Below are positions 55,571 to 64,000 of a DNA stretch of 64,000 bases, piece after piece. The stretch is from positions 558,001 to 622,000 of the forward strand of contig JADWQD010000005.1 in NCBI GenBank assembly GCA_016110215.1, read 5' to 3'. The notes under the pieces were generated by a model. It made no database searches. It saw nothing but the letters and a program-made list of their open reading frames with translations, and was not told where the DNA came from. The translations under genes and the position numbers were made by a program. This DNA comes from Capronia americana. Lineage: Eukaryota; Ascomycota; Eurotiomycetes; Chaetothyriales; Herpotrichiellaceae. The number at the start of each line of letters is the position of its first letter. The stretch's first letter is position 1.

Positions 55571-58048
55571 AGGCAATGTGGAAAGTGGCAATAGAGTATA
55601 AGATTGGAATTTGATCAGAACCTCATCCTGTAAAGCAAATGCAGCAGTTCTAAAGCTTCTGATCCGGAGGAATTCCATTTCTATCTGCGGATGATTTGGT
55701 ACTGTAAACCTAAATATATGGCACAGGTCCTCATACTCGTCTGCGCTTCATGACGGGCCAGTAGCACAGCAATGAAGTGTCCACCTCAACACAGGATGAC
55801 CGTTGAGAGCCCGTGGGCCTCCATGGCCTCGTACAGAAGCTGTGAAGCTTTCCATGTTGCAAGGCGATTAGCCGATCGGGAGATTGCCGACAGGGGAGAA
55901 TGAAGCGCCGCTGACGGTTGGTGTTCCGAAGAAATCCTCCGACTATGCGCCACAGCCGTGAACTAGGAAAGCTTTCAAACAATGCCCATTGTGTCTTCCG
56001 AACAATGCCTACTATTGTGATCTCATTTTCTTTCCCCGATTTTCGAGAAGTGGGCTTCAGGTATCAGCATTGCTTTGCCCGCTCCCGCACCAACCGCAGG
56101 CGTATTCTAAGCGGGCTGTCCGTGAGAAACGGCAATTGGTACCGACGAGTGGTCAGAATATCCGAAATAGATCGTCAGTGTCTCGAAACAGGGTTGTCGA
56201 GTCTGAGACATGTGCTCTGGAAAGGAAGCGATCAGATGCAGGAACCGGGCTTCCACGCCGCAACCATGGATTCGCTCCCAGCTAGCCAGCGTCCGCGACC
56301 CAGGGGTCGGAGACCGCTCTTGGCCATGGCATGCGCCCGGGACTCGTACCTGGATCGCGCTACCGAGCATTTGAAGTCCGTCGCGGGTTGCAGAAACGGA
56401 AAGCAGGAAAGATAGAAATATTTTGGCCGTTAACCAATGGTAGACGTCATCCACGAGAGGGCAAACGCCAACATCATGCACTTCACTATGCAAGCAGGTT
56501 CATGCTGGCAGGCAACGATTCGCGGACACAGGAAGGCGAACTGAGTTCCGTGCCTGGAAACTCACCTCGCAGTCCAACCGAGCTCTTACCGGCGGCGGAC
56601 GTGAGGGCATGATTTGCTCACCTGGCTCTCTTTGCCCCGCGCTCTCACCGTCAGGTCTCGGGGGTTTCTCTGTGCGCTGACAAGAAAGTGTGACTCGTGG
56701 CCAGATGAGGGTTGTACTCGTACCTGTGCCTACCTAATGTGTCTGCGGTGTCCCTTGCATGTAAGACGTCCCTCGTAATTCCTTCCGTCGCAGCATTCGC
56801 CCGGCCGCGCGTACCGACGCCAATGGGAACGAAGCGTTGTATCAGAAAGAGAACAGGGCACCCTTCGTAACTGACAGCTTGTCTTGGGTCTTAGCTTGAA
56901 TTAAAGCTCTGGGAGAAGTGAGCCACGATATGCGCAAGACGTGGTTCTCGACCTCGCACTGGTCGGCAGCAACGGCCGCAAGTGATTGGGGTAATATCCC
57001 CAGACGAGTGACGGTTGACCAATGCCCGCAGCCAGATCTGTTGTGAGCCCTTTCACGTACAGCAGGTTGATCTCTCGTCACAACCAGCGGTGATGCAAAG
57101 ATCAGCCTTGATGCTCAGCGACAACTGAATCATATGGGGTCATCGGTGGCGTCCAGACGCCGTTCCTTGCCTAGCTGAGTGGCTTGCTCGCAGGTGGCCG
57201 TGGCCTTGCTGGTTTGTGGAAGATGGCAGTTTGCCTGGGAGAAGGAATGCCCCTCCTGCCGGCGTGGTTAAGAGTCGATAGGCCTATCGCATCCCATGGG
57301 CCACCGCTCGCTCCACTTGTTCTTGAGCAGTTCTCAGTAACACAGCAGCATGACTGCTGCCCATCTGAAGATCTGCGAGACTAAATACTCAGTCCATAGC
57401 TTAGCCGGCGAATTCTGACTTGGTCTTTGTCTCCAGTTCTATTTCTTCTGGCACCTGCATGCGCCTAAGCTGTCCTCGTCTGCGTGCTTGATTCGCGCAC
57501 CGCATTGTCACTCGTCATTGGCATTCGCGCATTCTGCCTGCGTACACAAAGTCGCCTCGCTTGCTGCTCTACCACGTTTTCCTGCTCATTCTTCATCGAC
57601 ACTCATTCCAAGCTGCTCGCTCTCGAACCTGTGACCTCACTCCACAGCCATCACCACTCTTTCCAGAAGTTTTACTCGAGCTTTGCAGCCACATCCCTCA
57701 CATACCGACCGATACGAGTACCTCTGACGGGCCGTGAGTCGACCTGTCAAACCATTTGCATCTGCCAGACACGCAATTGCGACCGCGACCGTGTGGCGTG
57801 CCTTGCCCTATGACAACCGAGTTCGAACCTCAACCTCGAATTTCCTAGGCTGCATATGCCACTGCTGCCAAAAAAGGGTCCGCACTTTCTCATTTACGGC
57901 TACGTCAAACAGGGAGTTTTCAGGTGCCGATTTGGTCACTGTTGATGTCTCCAATCCAGCCTTGCGAATCGCCGTGTCGACTTAGCCACATCCCTTGACG
58001 AGTTGCTTACATCCTCGGGATTCGTCATCTGCGACTGCTGGGCTCAGC
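55571..58048. other. Gene-poor block, 2.5 kb
   Basis: A plus-strand frame of 165 codons at 55918-56415 and smaller frames lack motifs. The last 600 bases (57.4-58.0 kb) are CT-rich and look like a long promoter and leader for the next gene. No mobile element recognised. Confidence 0.45.
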
Positions 58049-60691
58049 ATGGGCCTTTGGCCATTTGGTGGAGGCAAGAAAGCCCGAACAAGCCAAGGCC
58101 AAGATCAAGGCCGACAAACCCTCCTTGAGAAGTCGCGGACGGATTTGGCTGCTGGAAAGAAAACAAGCTCGCCGCAAGTGGCCACGACCATGAGCCGTGG
58201 AGGACAAGACGAGAAGCCCCGAAGGCTTTCCAAACAACGGCTACCATCTCAGCCTGGGAATGTCTCTCGGGTGCAGACGGCGCCTATCACCGTACCTAGT
58301 CAAGACTCGAGAGCATACAGGCATGGCTCAGGCGCAGCAGGAGCGGGGTTTCAAGGCCCCGACATGTATTCACACAACCCGATGTCACAAACGAGCATTG
58401 GGCCCGAAGAGTTTACGGCCCTACCGCAAGCCCCAACCTTGTTGGCCAGGCGTCCTGGATACGATCCGACGCTGCACCGGAGAAAGTCAAGCAAGAGGAA
58501 AGCAGAGGATTATGCTCGCGAAAGGGAGGTGCGCGCCATGAGCTCGCCTCTACAGGGCCTGAGGAGGCCAGTTACATATTCAGGCTCCGGTCCACTTCGG
58601 CGAGATACGAAACAGATTCCTGGAGACCTCAATCGAAGACTGCAGCGACCAACGTCGGAAGTCTCCCTACCGCTACCGGAGACAATACTGGAGTCCGAAG
58701 ACCTCTCTAATCAAGCCTCCTTTAAGATTGGGTTTCTGGCGGCATTGAGTCCGAGACCTACGTTGACCTATGTTTCCGACCCTCGTCCTTCAGCTGGAAA
58801 GCAACCGGCGAGAGTGAAGCCTTCGATAGAGCAAGCCATCCAGGAAGAGGACCCTTCTTCGAGGAAAAGAATCAATGAACTGGCAGATGACCTTGATGCT
58901 GGTGGGCTAAGGGAATTGATGGAGCGAGATCGAAAACGCAGGGAGAAGAAAAAGGAGGCAGACCGTGCTCGCTTGGAACGAAAGCTCCAACGCAAGGCCG
59001 ACCGGCAGCGCGAGGAGGAGCTACGTGGTCGCCGGCTCAATGATCCCTCGGACAACATGATGGCTTTTAGCCCTCAGCACAGGCAAGGAACGGGCAGGGG
59101 TCTTTTCGCCGTCGAAGCAGAAACATCCCAATCAGCCACGGCAGGCACGCCTCCTAGTACCAAACATAAACAGGGCGATCCATTTGCTGATCCGCGAAGT
59201 CCACCATCTCGACCGGTGCAGCCCATTCGAAACCCCTTCGAAGACGAGAAAGATATTGAGATCACTCAAGATGCATTTGGCGAGGGAGGAGAGGAGCCTC
59301 CTGTGCCCATCAAATCGCCCCTTCGAACCGTTTCTCCCACGCAGGTCAGGAGTGAACAAATTCCGCCTCACTCAGCGACTATTTCCCCTCCAATTTCTCC
59401 TGTCCAGCGGCCTACAGACCGCCAGAGTCTATCGCAAACCAGCGGAATCGGTCGCGAACTCACCCCTGAAATTGCAGAGCAAGGATCGCTTGATCGACGT
59501 GCTTCAGATCAGAGCGGCCAACAGCTGAGTTCTTGGACCAGCTTCTTCAGGCGTGGCGGCAGACGAAAAACGAGCACAACTGAGCGCGGACGGAGCACTC
59601 CTTCCGAGTTCTCAAACACGTCGCGAGAGTCGTTTGCCGCTCGCAAGCAACAGCCTCCTCCAGTTGTGGTGCCCCGATCGTTCCGCAGGTCTGACGCCTC
59701 CTCGATTCCTCAACGAACCATGTCTAAATTTCGCGAGGATCTGCCGGAACTGCCCATTTCACCGCCTGATTCTCGTGTTCAGTCCCCTGAAGCAATGACC
59801 GGTCCTCAGACAGGGCCATCGTCCCGGCAACCTCGACACTCGCTCTCCGGGACCCTAGATAATCGAAGTTTGGCCACCAGCTCGAGTAATGCCGCGCTAG
59901 ATCGCGCAATAGCCGAAACTCACCATCCTCAAGGTATAGATATAGAGACGGCCGGGGGCGCAGTGGCAGTACCAATATCTCAATCGCTGGCGTCAGTTGA
60001 CTCGGAAGGATCATGGCTGTCTGGAAGGCCTCCGAAGAGACTCTCTGGTCCTATGAGCCACCCTCTCCGACAAAGCCAGTCCTCGATCCCGCCGCAATCT
60101 ATGCCGGGCTCCTTTGAACCCGAGGACGATGACTTGGCAAACGATGAGTACCTGAACAGGTTGACTCCGGGACCCGGTGGGCATCGAGACTCTGTCACCT
60201 CGGCCGATCGAAGAGCTAGCAGCAATGTCATCGACTTGGACCGTGAGAGACAAGAGGGTCCTGTGCCCGAGGTTCCGCAAATACCAGCCAGTCAAGGCTG
60301 GGATGAGACCTGGCATACAGGTATCGCGCGGCAACCTACTGTGGTTCGCCAGGCCACCCGAGCAAAATCCACAGAGGGATTATTGAACGAGGCCGGCAGA
60401 GATATGCCAGGTACCTCTCGGAGAGCCAGTACGGAAGGAGAGGACGATGAAGGCGAAAGTCACGTGCCAGGAGAGGCTCCTGGGGCAGAAATACAGGAGG
60501 CAACCTTGTTGCGTGCAAGGAGCGTGGATTACAAGAACAAAGGGCACGCGCGCCATATGAGTGCTGGAAGTGCCCGGTTGCTTGACATCCGACGCTCGTC
60601 GATACAGTCGGAGAGTACACCACGGAGCCCGAGCCTCCCCCAGATTGTATCCCCCACTCAACGGGATCAGCCAGCCCAGAGGAGGGACTGA
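58049..60691 (+). CDS. Large disordered fungal protein of unknown function
   Basis: Single exon, 880 residues from ATG 58049, chosen over an in-frame ATG at 57995 because MGLWPFGGGKK resembles the usual start of this fungal protein group and because the upstream codons lie in CT-rich leader sequence. The protein is almost entirely low-complexity (Ser, Pro, Arg, Gln, Glu), with one charged helical segment (about 270-330, ELADDLDAGGLRELMERDRK then a Lys/Arg/Glu coiled coil). Short recurring motifs occur, such as NPFED and DPFADPRSPP, which resemble endocytic EH/adaptor-binding peptides (NPF, DPF). Many SP/TP sites suggest phosphorylation. No enzymatic domain; a scaffold role in trafficking or polarity is speculation. 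Confidence 0.8.
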   Translation: MGLWPFGGGKKARTSQGQDQGRQTLLEKSRTDLAAGKKTSSPQVATTMSRGGQDEKPRRLSKQRLPSQPGNVSRVQTAPITVPSQDSRAYRHGSGAAGAGFQGPDMYSHNPMSQTSIGPEEFTALPQAPTLLARRPGYDPTLHRRKSSKRKAEDYAREREVRAMSSPLQGLRRPVTYSGSGPLRRDTKQIPGDLNRRLQRPTSEVSLPLPETILESEDLSNQASFKIGFLAALSPRPTLTYVSDPRPSAGKQPARVKPSIEQAIQEEDPSSRKRINELADDLDAGGLRELMERDRKRREKKKEADRARLERKLQRKADRQREEELRGRRLNDPSDNMMAFSPQHRQGTGRGLFAVEAETSQSATAGTPPSTKHKQGDPFADPRSPPSRPVQPIRNPFEDEKDIEITQDAFGEGGEEPPVPIKSPLRTVSPTQVRSEQIPPHSATISPPISPVQRPTDRQSLSQTSGIGRELTPEIAEQGSLDRRASDQSGQQLSSWTSFFRRGGRRKTSTTERGRSTPSEFSNTSRESFAARKQQPPPVVVPRSFRRSDASSIPQRTMSKFREDLPELPISPPDSRVQSPEAMTGPQTGPSSRQPRHSLSGTLDNRSLATSSSNAALDRAIAETHHPQGIDIETAGGAVAVPISQSLASVDSEGSWLSGRPPKRLSGPMSHPLRQSQSSIPPQSMPGSFEPEDDDLANDEYLNRLTPGPGGHRDSVTSADRRASSNVIDLDRERQEGPVPEVPQIPASQGWDETWHTGIARQPTVVRQATRAKSTEGLLNEAGRDMPGTSRRASTEGEDDEGESHVPGEAPGAEIQEATLLRARSVDYKNKGHARHMSAGSARLLDIRRSSIQSESTPRSPSLPQIVSPTQRDQPAQRRD

Positions 60692-61526
60692 ACCGTGATC
60701 ACCGACGCCGACGAACACTGATTTCCTTTGTCTATTCCTAACGTTTTCTCAACCACCGCCACAGGGCGGCAGCTATTGGGACACCACTGGGATTGGTGAC
60801 ATCCCTACGACATTCACGACGCCGAAAATTGATACCCCAGATCGCTCTCTTCATTCCTTTTCATACGGGGTTTCACTGCATACCTGCAGTTTGAGTTCAA
60901 TGGCAACGGGCGTATAATCGAGCGAGCAATTGATTTGCAAGCAAGTTCTTGACATCTATTGGAATCAGCAAGCGGGTTTTGCACAAAAGAGATAAATAAT
61001 GAGAGATGCCGGGAGCATTTCCCACTGGCTGAGTCCTGGTCGATTCGGCAAACACGTATGGCAAGTGGGATGGTACACATGTTGCATTTGGCACTGGCGA
61101 GGAGAGAGTCAGAGGCACAAGTAGCACAACGAGGTCAGCTCCCAAAGCCAACTCCGTCCAACCCGTCAGTGACCATGAACCGCCGCTATAGAAGAAGGGA
61201 ATCAGCCAGTGGGTTCCAGTAGAGTCCAATTTAAGACGGAAGGCGTACGAGGTACTGTTTGCCGCCTAAAACATGCGGCAGGATCACGCACCTTACAGTA
61301 ACACGGTGATTAGGCGTATCAGTGGTGACGCCGATGACGTTATCGTTCGGATGGGGGATGGTGGGGGCCCAGCGTCCGGGCGGCAAGGAGAGAAAGGTTG
61401 CGCAAATCTCAAATACTGATTCCCATTAATCAGCGGCCTCCATACAAAGTCCTGCAGTTGTCTCGGTCCTTCTCTGGAATCACCTCAATATCACTCAGCC
61501 TCACCACATCTCCTTTCCTCGCAGCC
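60692..61526. other. Intergenic, 0.8 kb
   Basis: 3' flank of the disordered-protein gene and distal promoter of the thioredoxin gene. No gene supported. Confidence 0.45.
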
Positions 61527-61533
61527 TATATAG
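61527..61533 (+). promoter_or_regulatory. TATA box of the thioredoxin gene
   Basis: TATATAG stands 138-144 bp upstream of the ATG. Transcription from it would begin around 61555-61570, leaving the ATG-less leader in the transcript. Confidence 0.5.
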
Positions 61534-61670
61534 CCTTCACCCTGGACGTCGCTCTGCGTTCATCCGCCGTCAAAATTCAGCGCCTACTCCCAACCCGACA
61601 ACTACTTTCAGCAACGCGAACAACCCCGCTTCAACCAAGTCCACGGTTTTTCACTACAACACCAGCCAAA

Positions 61671-62096
61671 ATGGTCGTCCACAACCTTGCAGAGTACGTA
61701 GCCTACCATCAAGCCAAGCTGCGTGAGGAACAAGCGCGCAACAACCCCCCGCCCGCGAAGAAGTACGGTGTTAACCCAATCCACAGCAAGTCCTCCTACA
61801 CGACCTCGATCGTCCAAGGCCCGGCCGACAAGCTGATCGTCCTCGACTGCTTCGCCACCTGGTGCGGCCCTTGCAAGGTCATCGCCCCCGAAGTCCTCAA
61901 GTTCTCCAATTCGGAGCAGTACAAAGACAAGGTGGACTTTTACAAGGTTGACGTCGACGAGGCGCCCGATGTCGCCCAGGAACTCGGCGTGAGGGCCATG
62001 CCTACATTTATGTTCTTCAAGAATGGCGAGAAGGTCGCCGAGGTGGTTGGCGCCAATGTTCGTGCCTTGGAAGCGACCATCCAGAAGCACATGTAA
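61671..62096 (+). CDS. Thioredoxin with N-terminal extension, probably mitochondrial
   Basis: 141 residues from ATG 61671. The thioredoxin fold begins at VNPIHSKSSYTTSI (about 34) and includes LIVLDCFATWCGPCKVIAPE with the redox pair Cys65/Cys68 and the cis-proline motif RAMPTFMFFKNGEKV. The 33-residue charged extension before the fold is not part of standard cytosolic thioredoxins. Upstream of this ATG the same frame remains open and encodes an Arg/Ser/Leu-rich, acid-poor stretch ending RFFTTTPAK, closely resembling a mitochondrial presequence, yet it has no ATG. A mitochondrial form may start at a non-ATG codon or on a spliced upstream exon. The gene is convergent with the transporter. Confidence 0.9.
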   Translation: MVVHNLAEYVAYHQAKLREEQARNNPPPAKKYGVNPIHSKSSYTTSIVQGPADKLIVLDCFATWCGPCKVIAPEVLKFSNSEQYKDKVDFYKVDVDEAPDVAQELGVRAMPTFMFFKNGEKVAEVVGANVRALEATIQKHM

Positions 62097-62994
62097 ACAA
62101 GCTGTACAAATCCCCGATCGAAATCGCCCGCTTCCTCTACCCGCAATAGCTCCCATCCGAAGTGCTTGATAACGCAACATCAGGCCTCTGGCATCTACTT
62201 CTCATTGGAAAAGAAAGGGCGGAACACGGAGGGCCAAGGTAGACAGACACCCGATGAGCAGCTATTCGAACTCCGCCCAGGGATTAACGTATCCCTCCGC
62301 GATGGGCAGAAATTGAGACAAGAGAAAAGAAAGAATTGAACCCTGTCACAATACATGTTCTTTGTCGTCTTTTCCTTTACAATGTGTTCTCACATTTGTG
62401 CGAGGTTTGCCCTCTACTTGTCGCCTAGTTCTCCCTTCCAGCCATGAGTTACCGATTCTCTCGAGCGCGAGGTTTTCCGCAGCAATCACTAATCATCGCC
62501 TTTGATCTGACACGAAACGGTTTGCAATCCCCGCAAATTGCGTCAGCCTCGGTCTGCTACAGTACAGTAGTAGAGTAGCACTCGACCCGGCAGAGCGTCT
62601 ACACAGTACAGTATACAGTATTAGTAGGGCCCCCCTAACGGATCAGATCAGGTCATGGAATCACAGGGTCTATTTATGGTGGTGAACGAAGGCTGTTGAG
62701 GTGTTCTCAAAAGTGGGAACGTCAAGTAGGTAGCTCTTTTTATTAGTGGATGTGGAGGTGCACTTGAATGACATTGAACGTTCAGAACTCTAGACTCTCA
62801 ATTGCGCAATTCTTCAATTCTAAATTCATGGGTATCGATCCGTGTTTACGCTGACGCTGCCGCCGACGCCGATGCTCCCCCGCAAAAAGGGGTCGGCGGG
62901 GCGGGAGCTATTGTCTTCTTCATCTCTCGGGCCGTCATAATCCACATATGCGTGTACGTACTCAATTCCGTAGCCACCGATCCAGGCGATCGTT
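62097..62994. other. Intergenic, 0.9 kb
   Basis: 3' flanks of the convergent thioredoxin and transporter genes. Contains two copies of ACAGTACAGTA (62559-62569, 62603-62613). No gene supported. Confidence 0.45.
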
Positions 62995-64000
62995 TCAGTG
63001 CGTGTAGACGAAGAACGGATTCCTCAGGTCCGTCTCGTCGCTGTACGCCAGCTTCTCCCTCACAATGCTCTTCTCGTCCTCGCTCATCTGCGCCAGGCGC
63101 TGCTGGTTCTTCTTGTTGAGCCGGTCGTTGCAGTAGCGCAGGACGAAGCACACGCAGACCTGCGCTGTAAGGCACGCCACGATGGCGATCTTGCCGCTCT
63201 TGTAGCCGGGGGCTTCGCTCTGCTGGAACGTTTGTGTGCCCTGGAGGGGATGGCGTTGTTAGTCTAGTCCTGTAGGATAGCCTATCCCTCCCTTATGATA
63301 GAAACGACTGCCAGGGAAGAGGAATGGGAGGGAAAGTTGTTTGCGTGTCTGAACTCACCAGGATGTTGCCCGTGCAGAAGCCGACCAAAGTCAAGGCATT
63401 GGCCGTGACCTTTTTCGAATGACCCGCGAGGTTGGACGCGTTCCACGCCAGGAGGAGCATGAAGGCGGCGCCGAACGTTCCGCTGAGATAGGATGCGAAG
63501 AGCAGAGCGCCTTTACTTTGGGGGATTCCATCCGGGTCGAGGCCGTACATCATGCCCGCTGCGACGATGGTCGGGATGAGGCAGATGAGCATCACCAGGG
63601 AGCGATCGTTCCAGCGGTCGCTGAGGTACCCCGAAAGGAGGACAACGAAGATCCCCACCGCGCCGGACGGCATGTTGAGAATGAGCGCCTGTTGGCTGGT
63701 GTATCCGAACGTCGTGAGCAGGATGGAGGAAAAGTTGGACAAGCCACCTGGGAGGGAGGGAGGTCAGCACCAATGCTCAATACGGCCCGGCGATCAAGCG
63801 CCATCTCTTGTGCTTACCGTTGGGGATCGAAGTAAGTAGCACGGATAGGAAGACCAGCCATACTCGGACGTCCTTGAGTGACTCTATGACTTGCGCTCTC
63901 TTCAGCTTCGCGTTCTGCGTACCCGACTGGTTCTCCTTGACGCGAAGCAAGGCCGCGACTTTCTCAGCCTCGGTGAATCGCACCGCCTTGACTGGCGAAT
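62995..64000 (-). CDS. Major facilitator transporter, Dal5/allantoate-permease-like (3' part)
   Basis: Only the C-terminal half is inside the window: exons >64000-63818, 63747-63359 and 63240-62995. It reads through a cytosolic loop (FTEAEKVAALLRVKENQSG) into helices typical of the anion:cation symporter family: VWLVFLSVLLTSIPNG, then GLSNFSSILLTTFGYTSQQA, ILNMPSGAVGIFVVLLSGYL, SDRWNDRS, AAFMLLLAWNASNLAGHSKK, VTANALTLVGFCTGNILGTQ and TFQQSEAPGYKSGKIAIVAC. The GHSKK...GNI(L/I)GP-like motif and PGY are hallmarks of the Dal5/Tna1/Vht1 group, which takes up allantoate, nicotinate, vitamins or small anionic compounds. The substrate is unknown. The cytosolic tail ends NPFFVYTH. Introns are 69 and 118 bases. 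Confidence 0.92.

Noticed and set aside
57822..57836. GAGTTCGAACCTC, resembling a tRNA B-box
   Set aside because: No A-box, anticodon stem or acceptor pairing at the right distance.
61723..61786. Possible intron inside the thioredoxin N-terminal extension (GTGAGG...CACAG)
   Set aside because: Removing these 64 bases would shift the frame before the CGPC motif.

Overview
This window is nuclear DNA of a filamentous ascomycete (Pezizomycotina). The evidence is short spliceosomal introns of about 40-155 bases with GT-AG ends and CTRAC-like branch sites, fungus-specific families (HET-C, DUF3176, 2EXR, a SreA-type GATA factor, a Bqt4-type protein), and long AT/CT-rich spacers between single genes. 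Introns were placed by hand from splice signals plus family conservation; the reading frame closes in every spliced model given. No rRNA, tRNA, CRISPR array or intact transposon was found.

Layout. 0-5 kb: a five-exon HET-C gene, convergent with a GC-rich intronless crotonase. 6-13 kb: a CSC1/OSCA-type channel with a long cytosolic insert, then a 2EXR-domain gene whose 5' frame is broken by a 16-bp tandem duplication. 13-19 kb: a DUF3176 membrane protein and a Baeyer-Villiger-type monooxygenase of extreme GC content. 20-29 kb, mostly minus strand: Sec2-like exchange factor, Bqt4-like inner nuclear membrane protein (five exons), RluA/Pus9-type pseudouridine synthase, ribosomal protein eL32 and a Gfo/Idh/MocA oxidoreductase, with a heme-oxygenase-like gene divergent from the last. 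30-40 kb is gene-poor: one small protein with two tandem six-cysteine clusters and one orphan. 40-51 kb is dense housekeeping: AP-3 beta, an unknown 227-aa protein, Nuf2, eIF2B-alpha, SreA and a six-exon TVP15 gene. 52-64 kb: OTU protease, peroxisomal D-amino-acid oxidase, a large disordered protein, a thioredoxin with a mitochondrial-like leader that lacks ATG, and the 3' part of a Dal5-type transporter running off the window.

The genes do not form an obvious biosynthetic cluster. Most are core cellular genes (translation: eL32, eIF2B-alpha, Pus9; trafficking: Sec2, AP-3, TVP15; chromosomes: Nuf2, Bqt4) interspersed with accessory genes (HET-C, 2EXR, DUF3176, BVMO, crotonase, DAAO, transporter). 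Two divergent pairs share short promoters: AP-3 beta with the 227-aa gene, and Nuf2 with eIF2B-alpha. No clearly new multi-gene system was seen. The most unusual local signals are the frameshifting duplication, the ATG-less thioredoxin leader, a decayed gene beside Bqt4, a triple CACGTG array, the tandem-cluster zinc protein and a crotonase lacking one catalytic glutamate.
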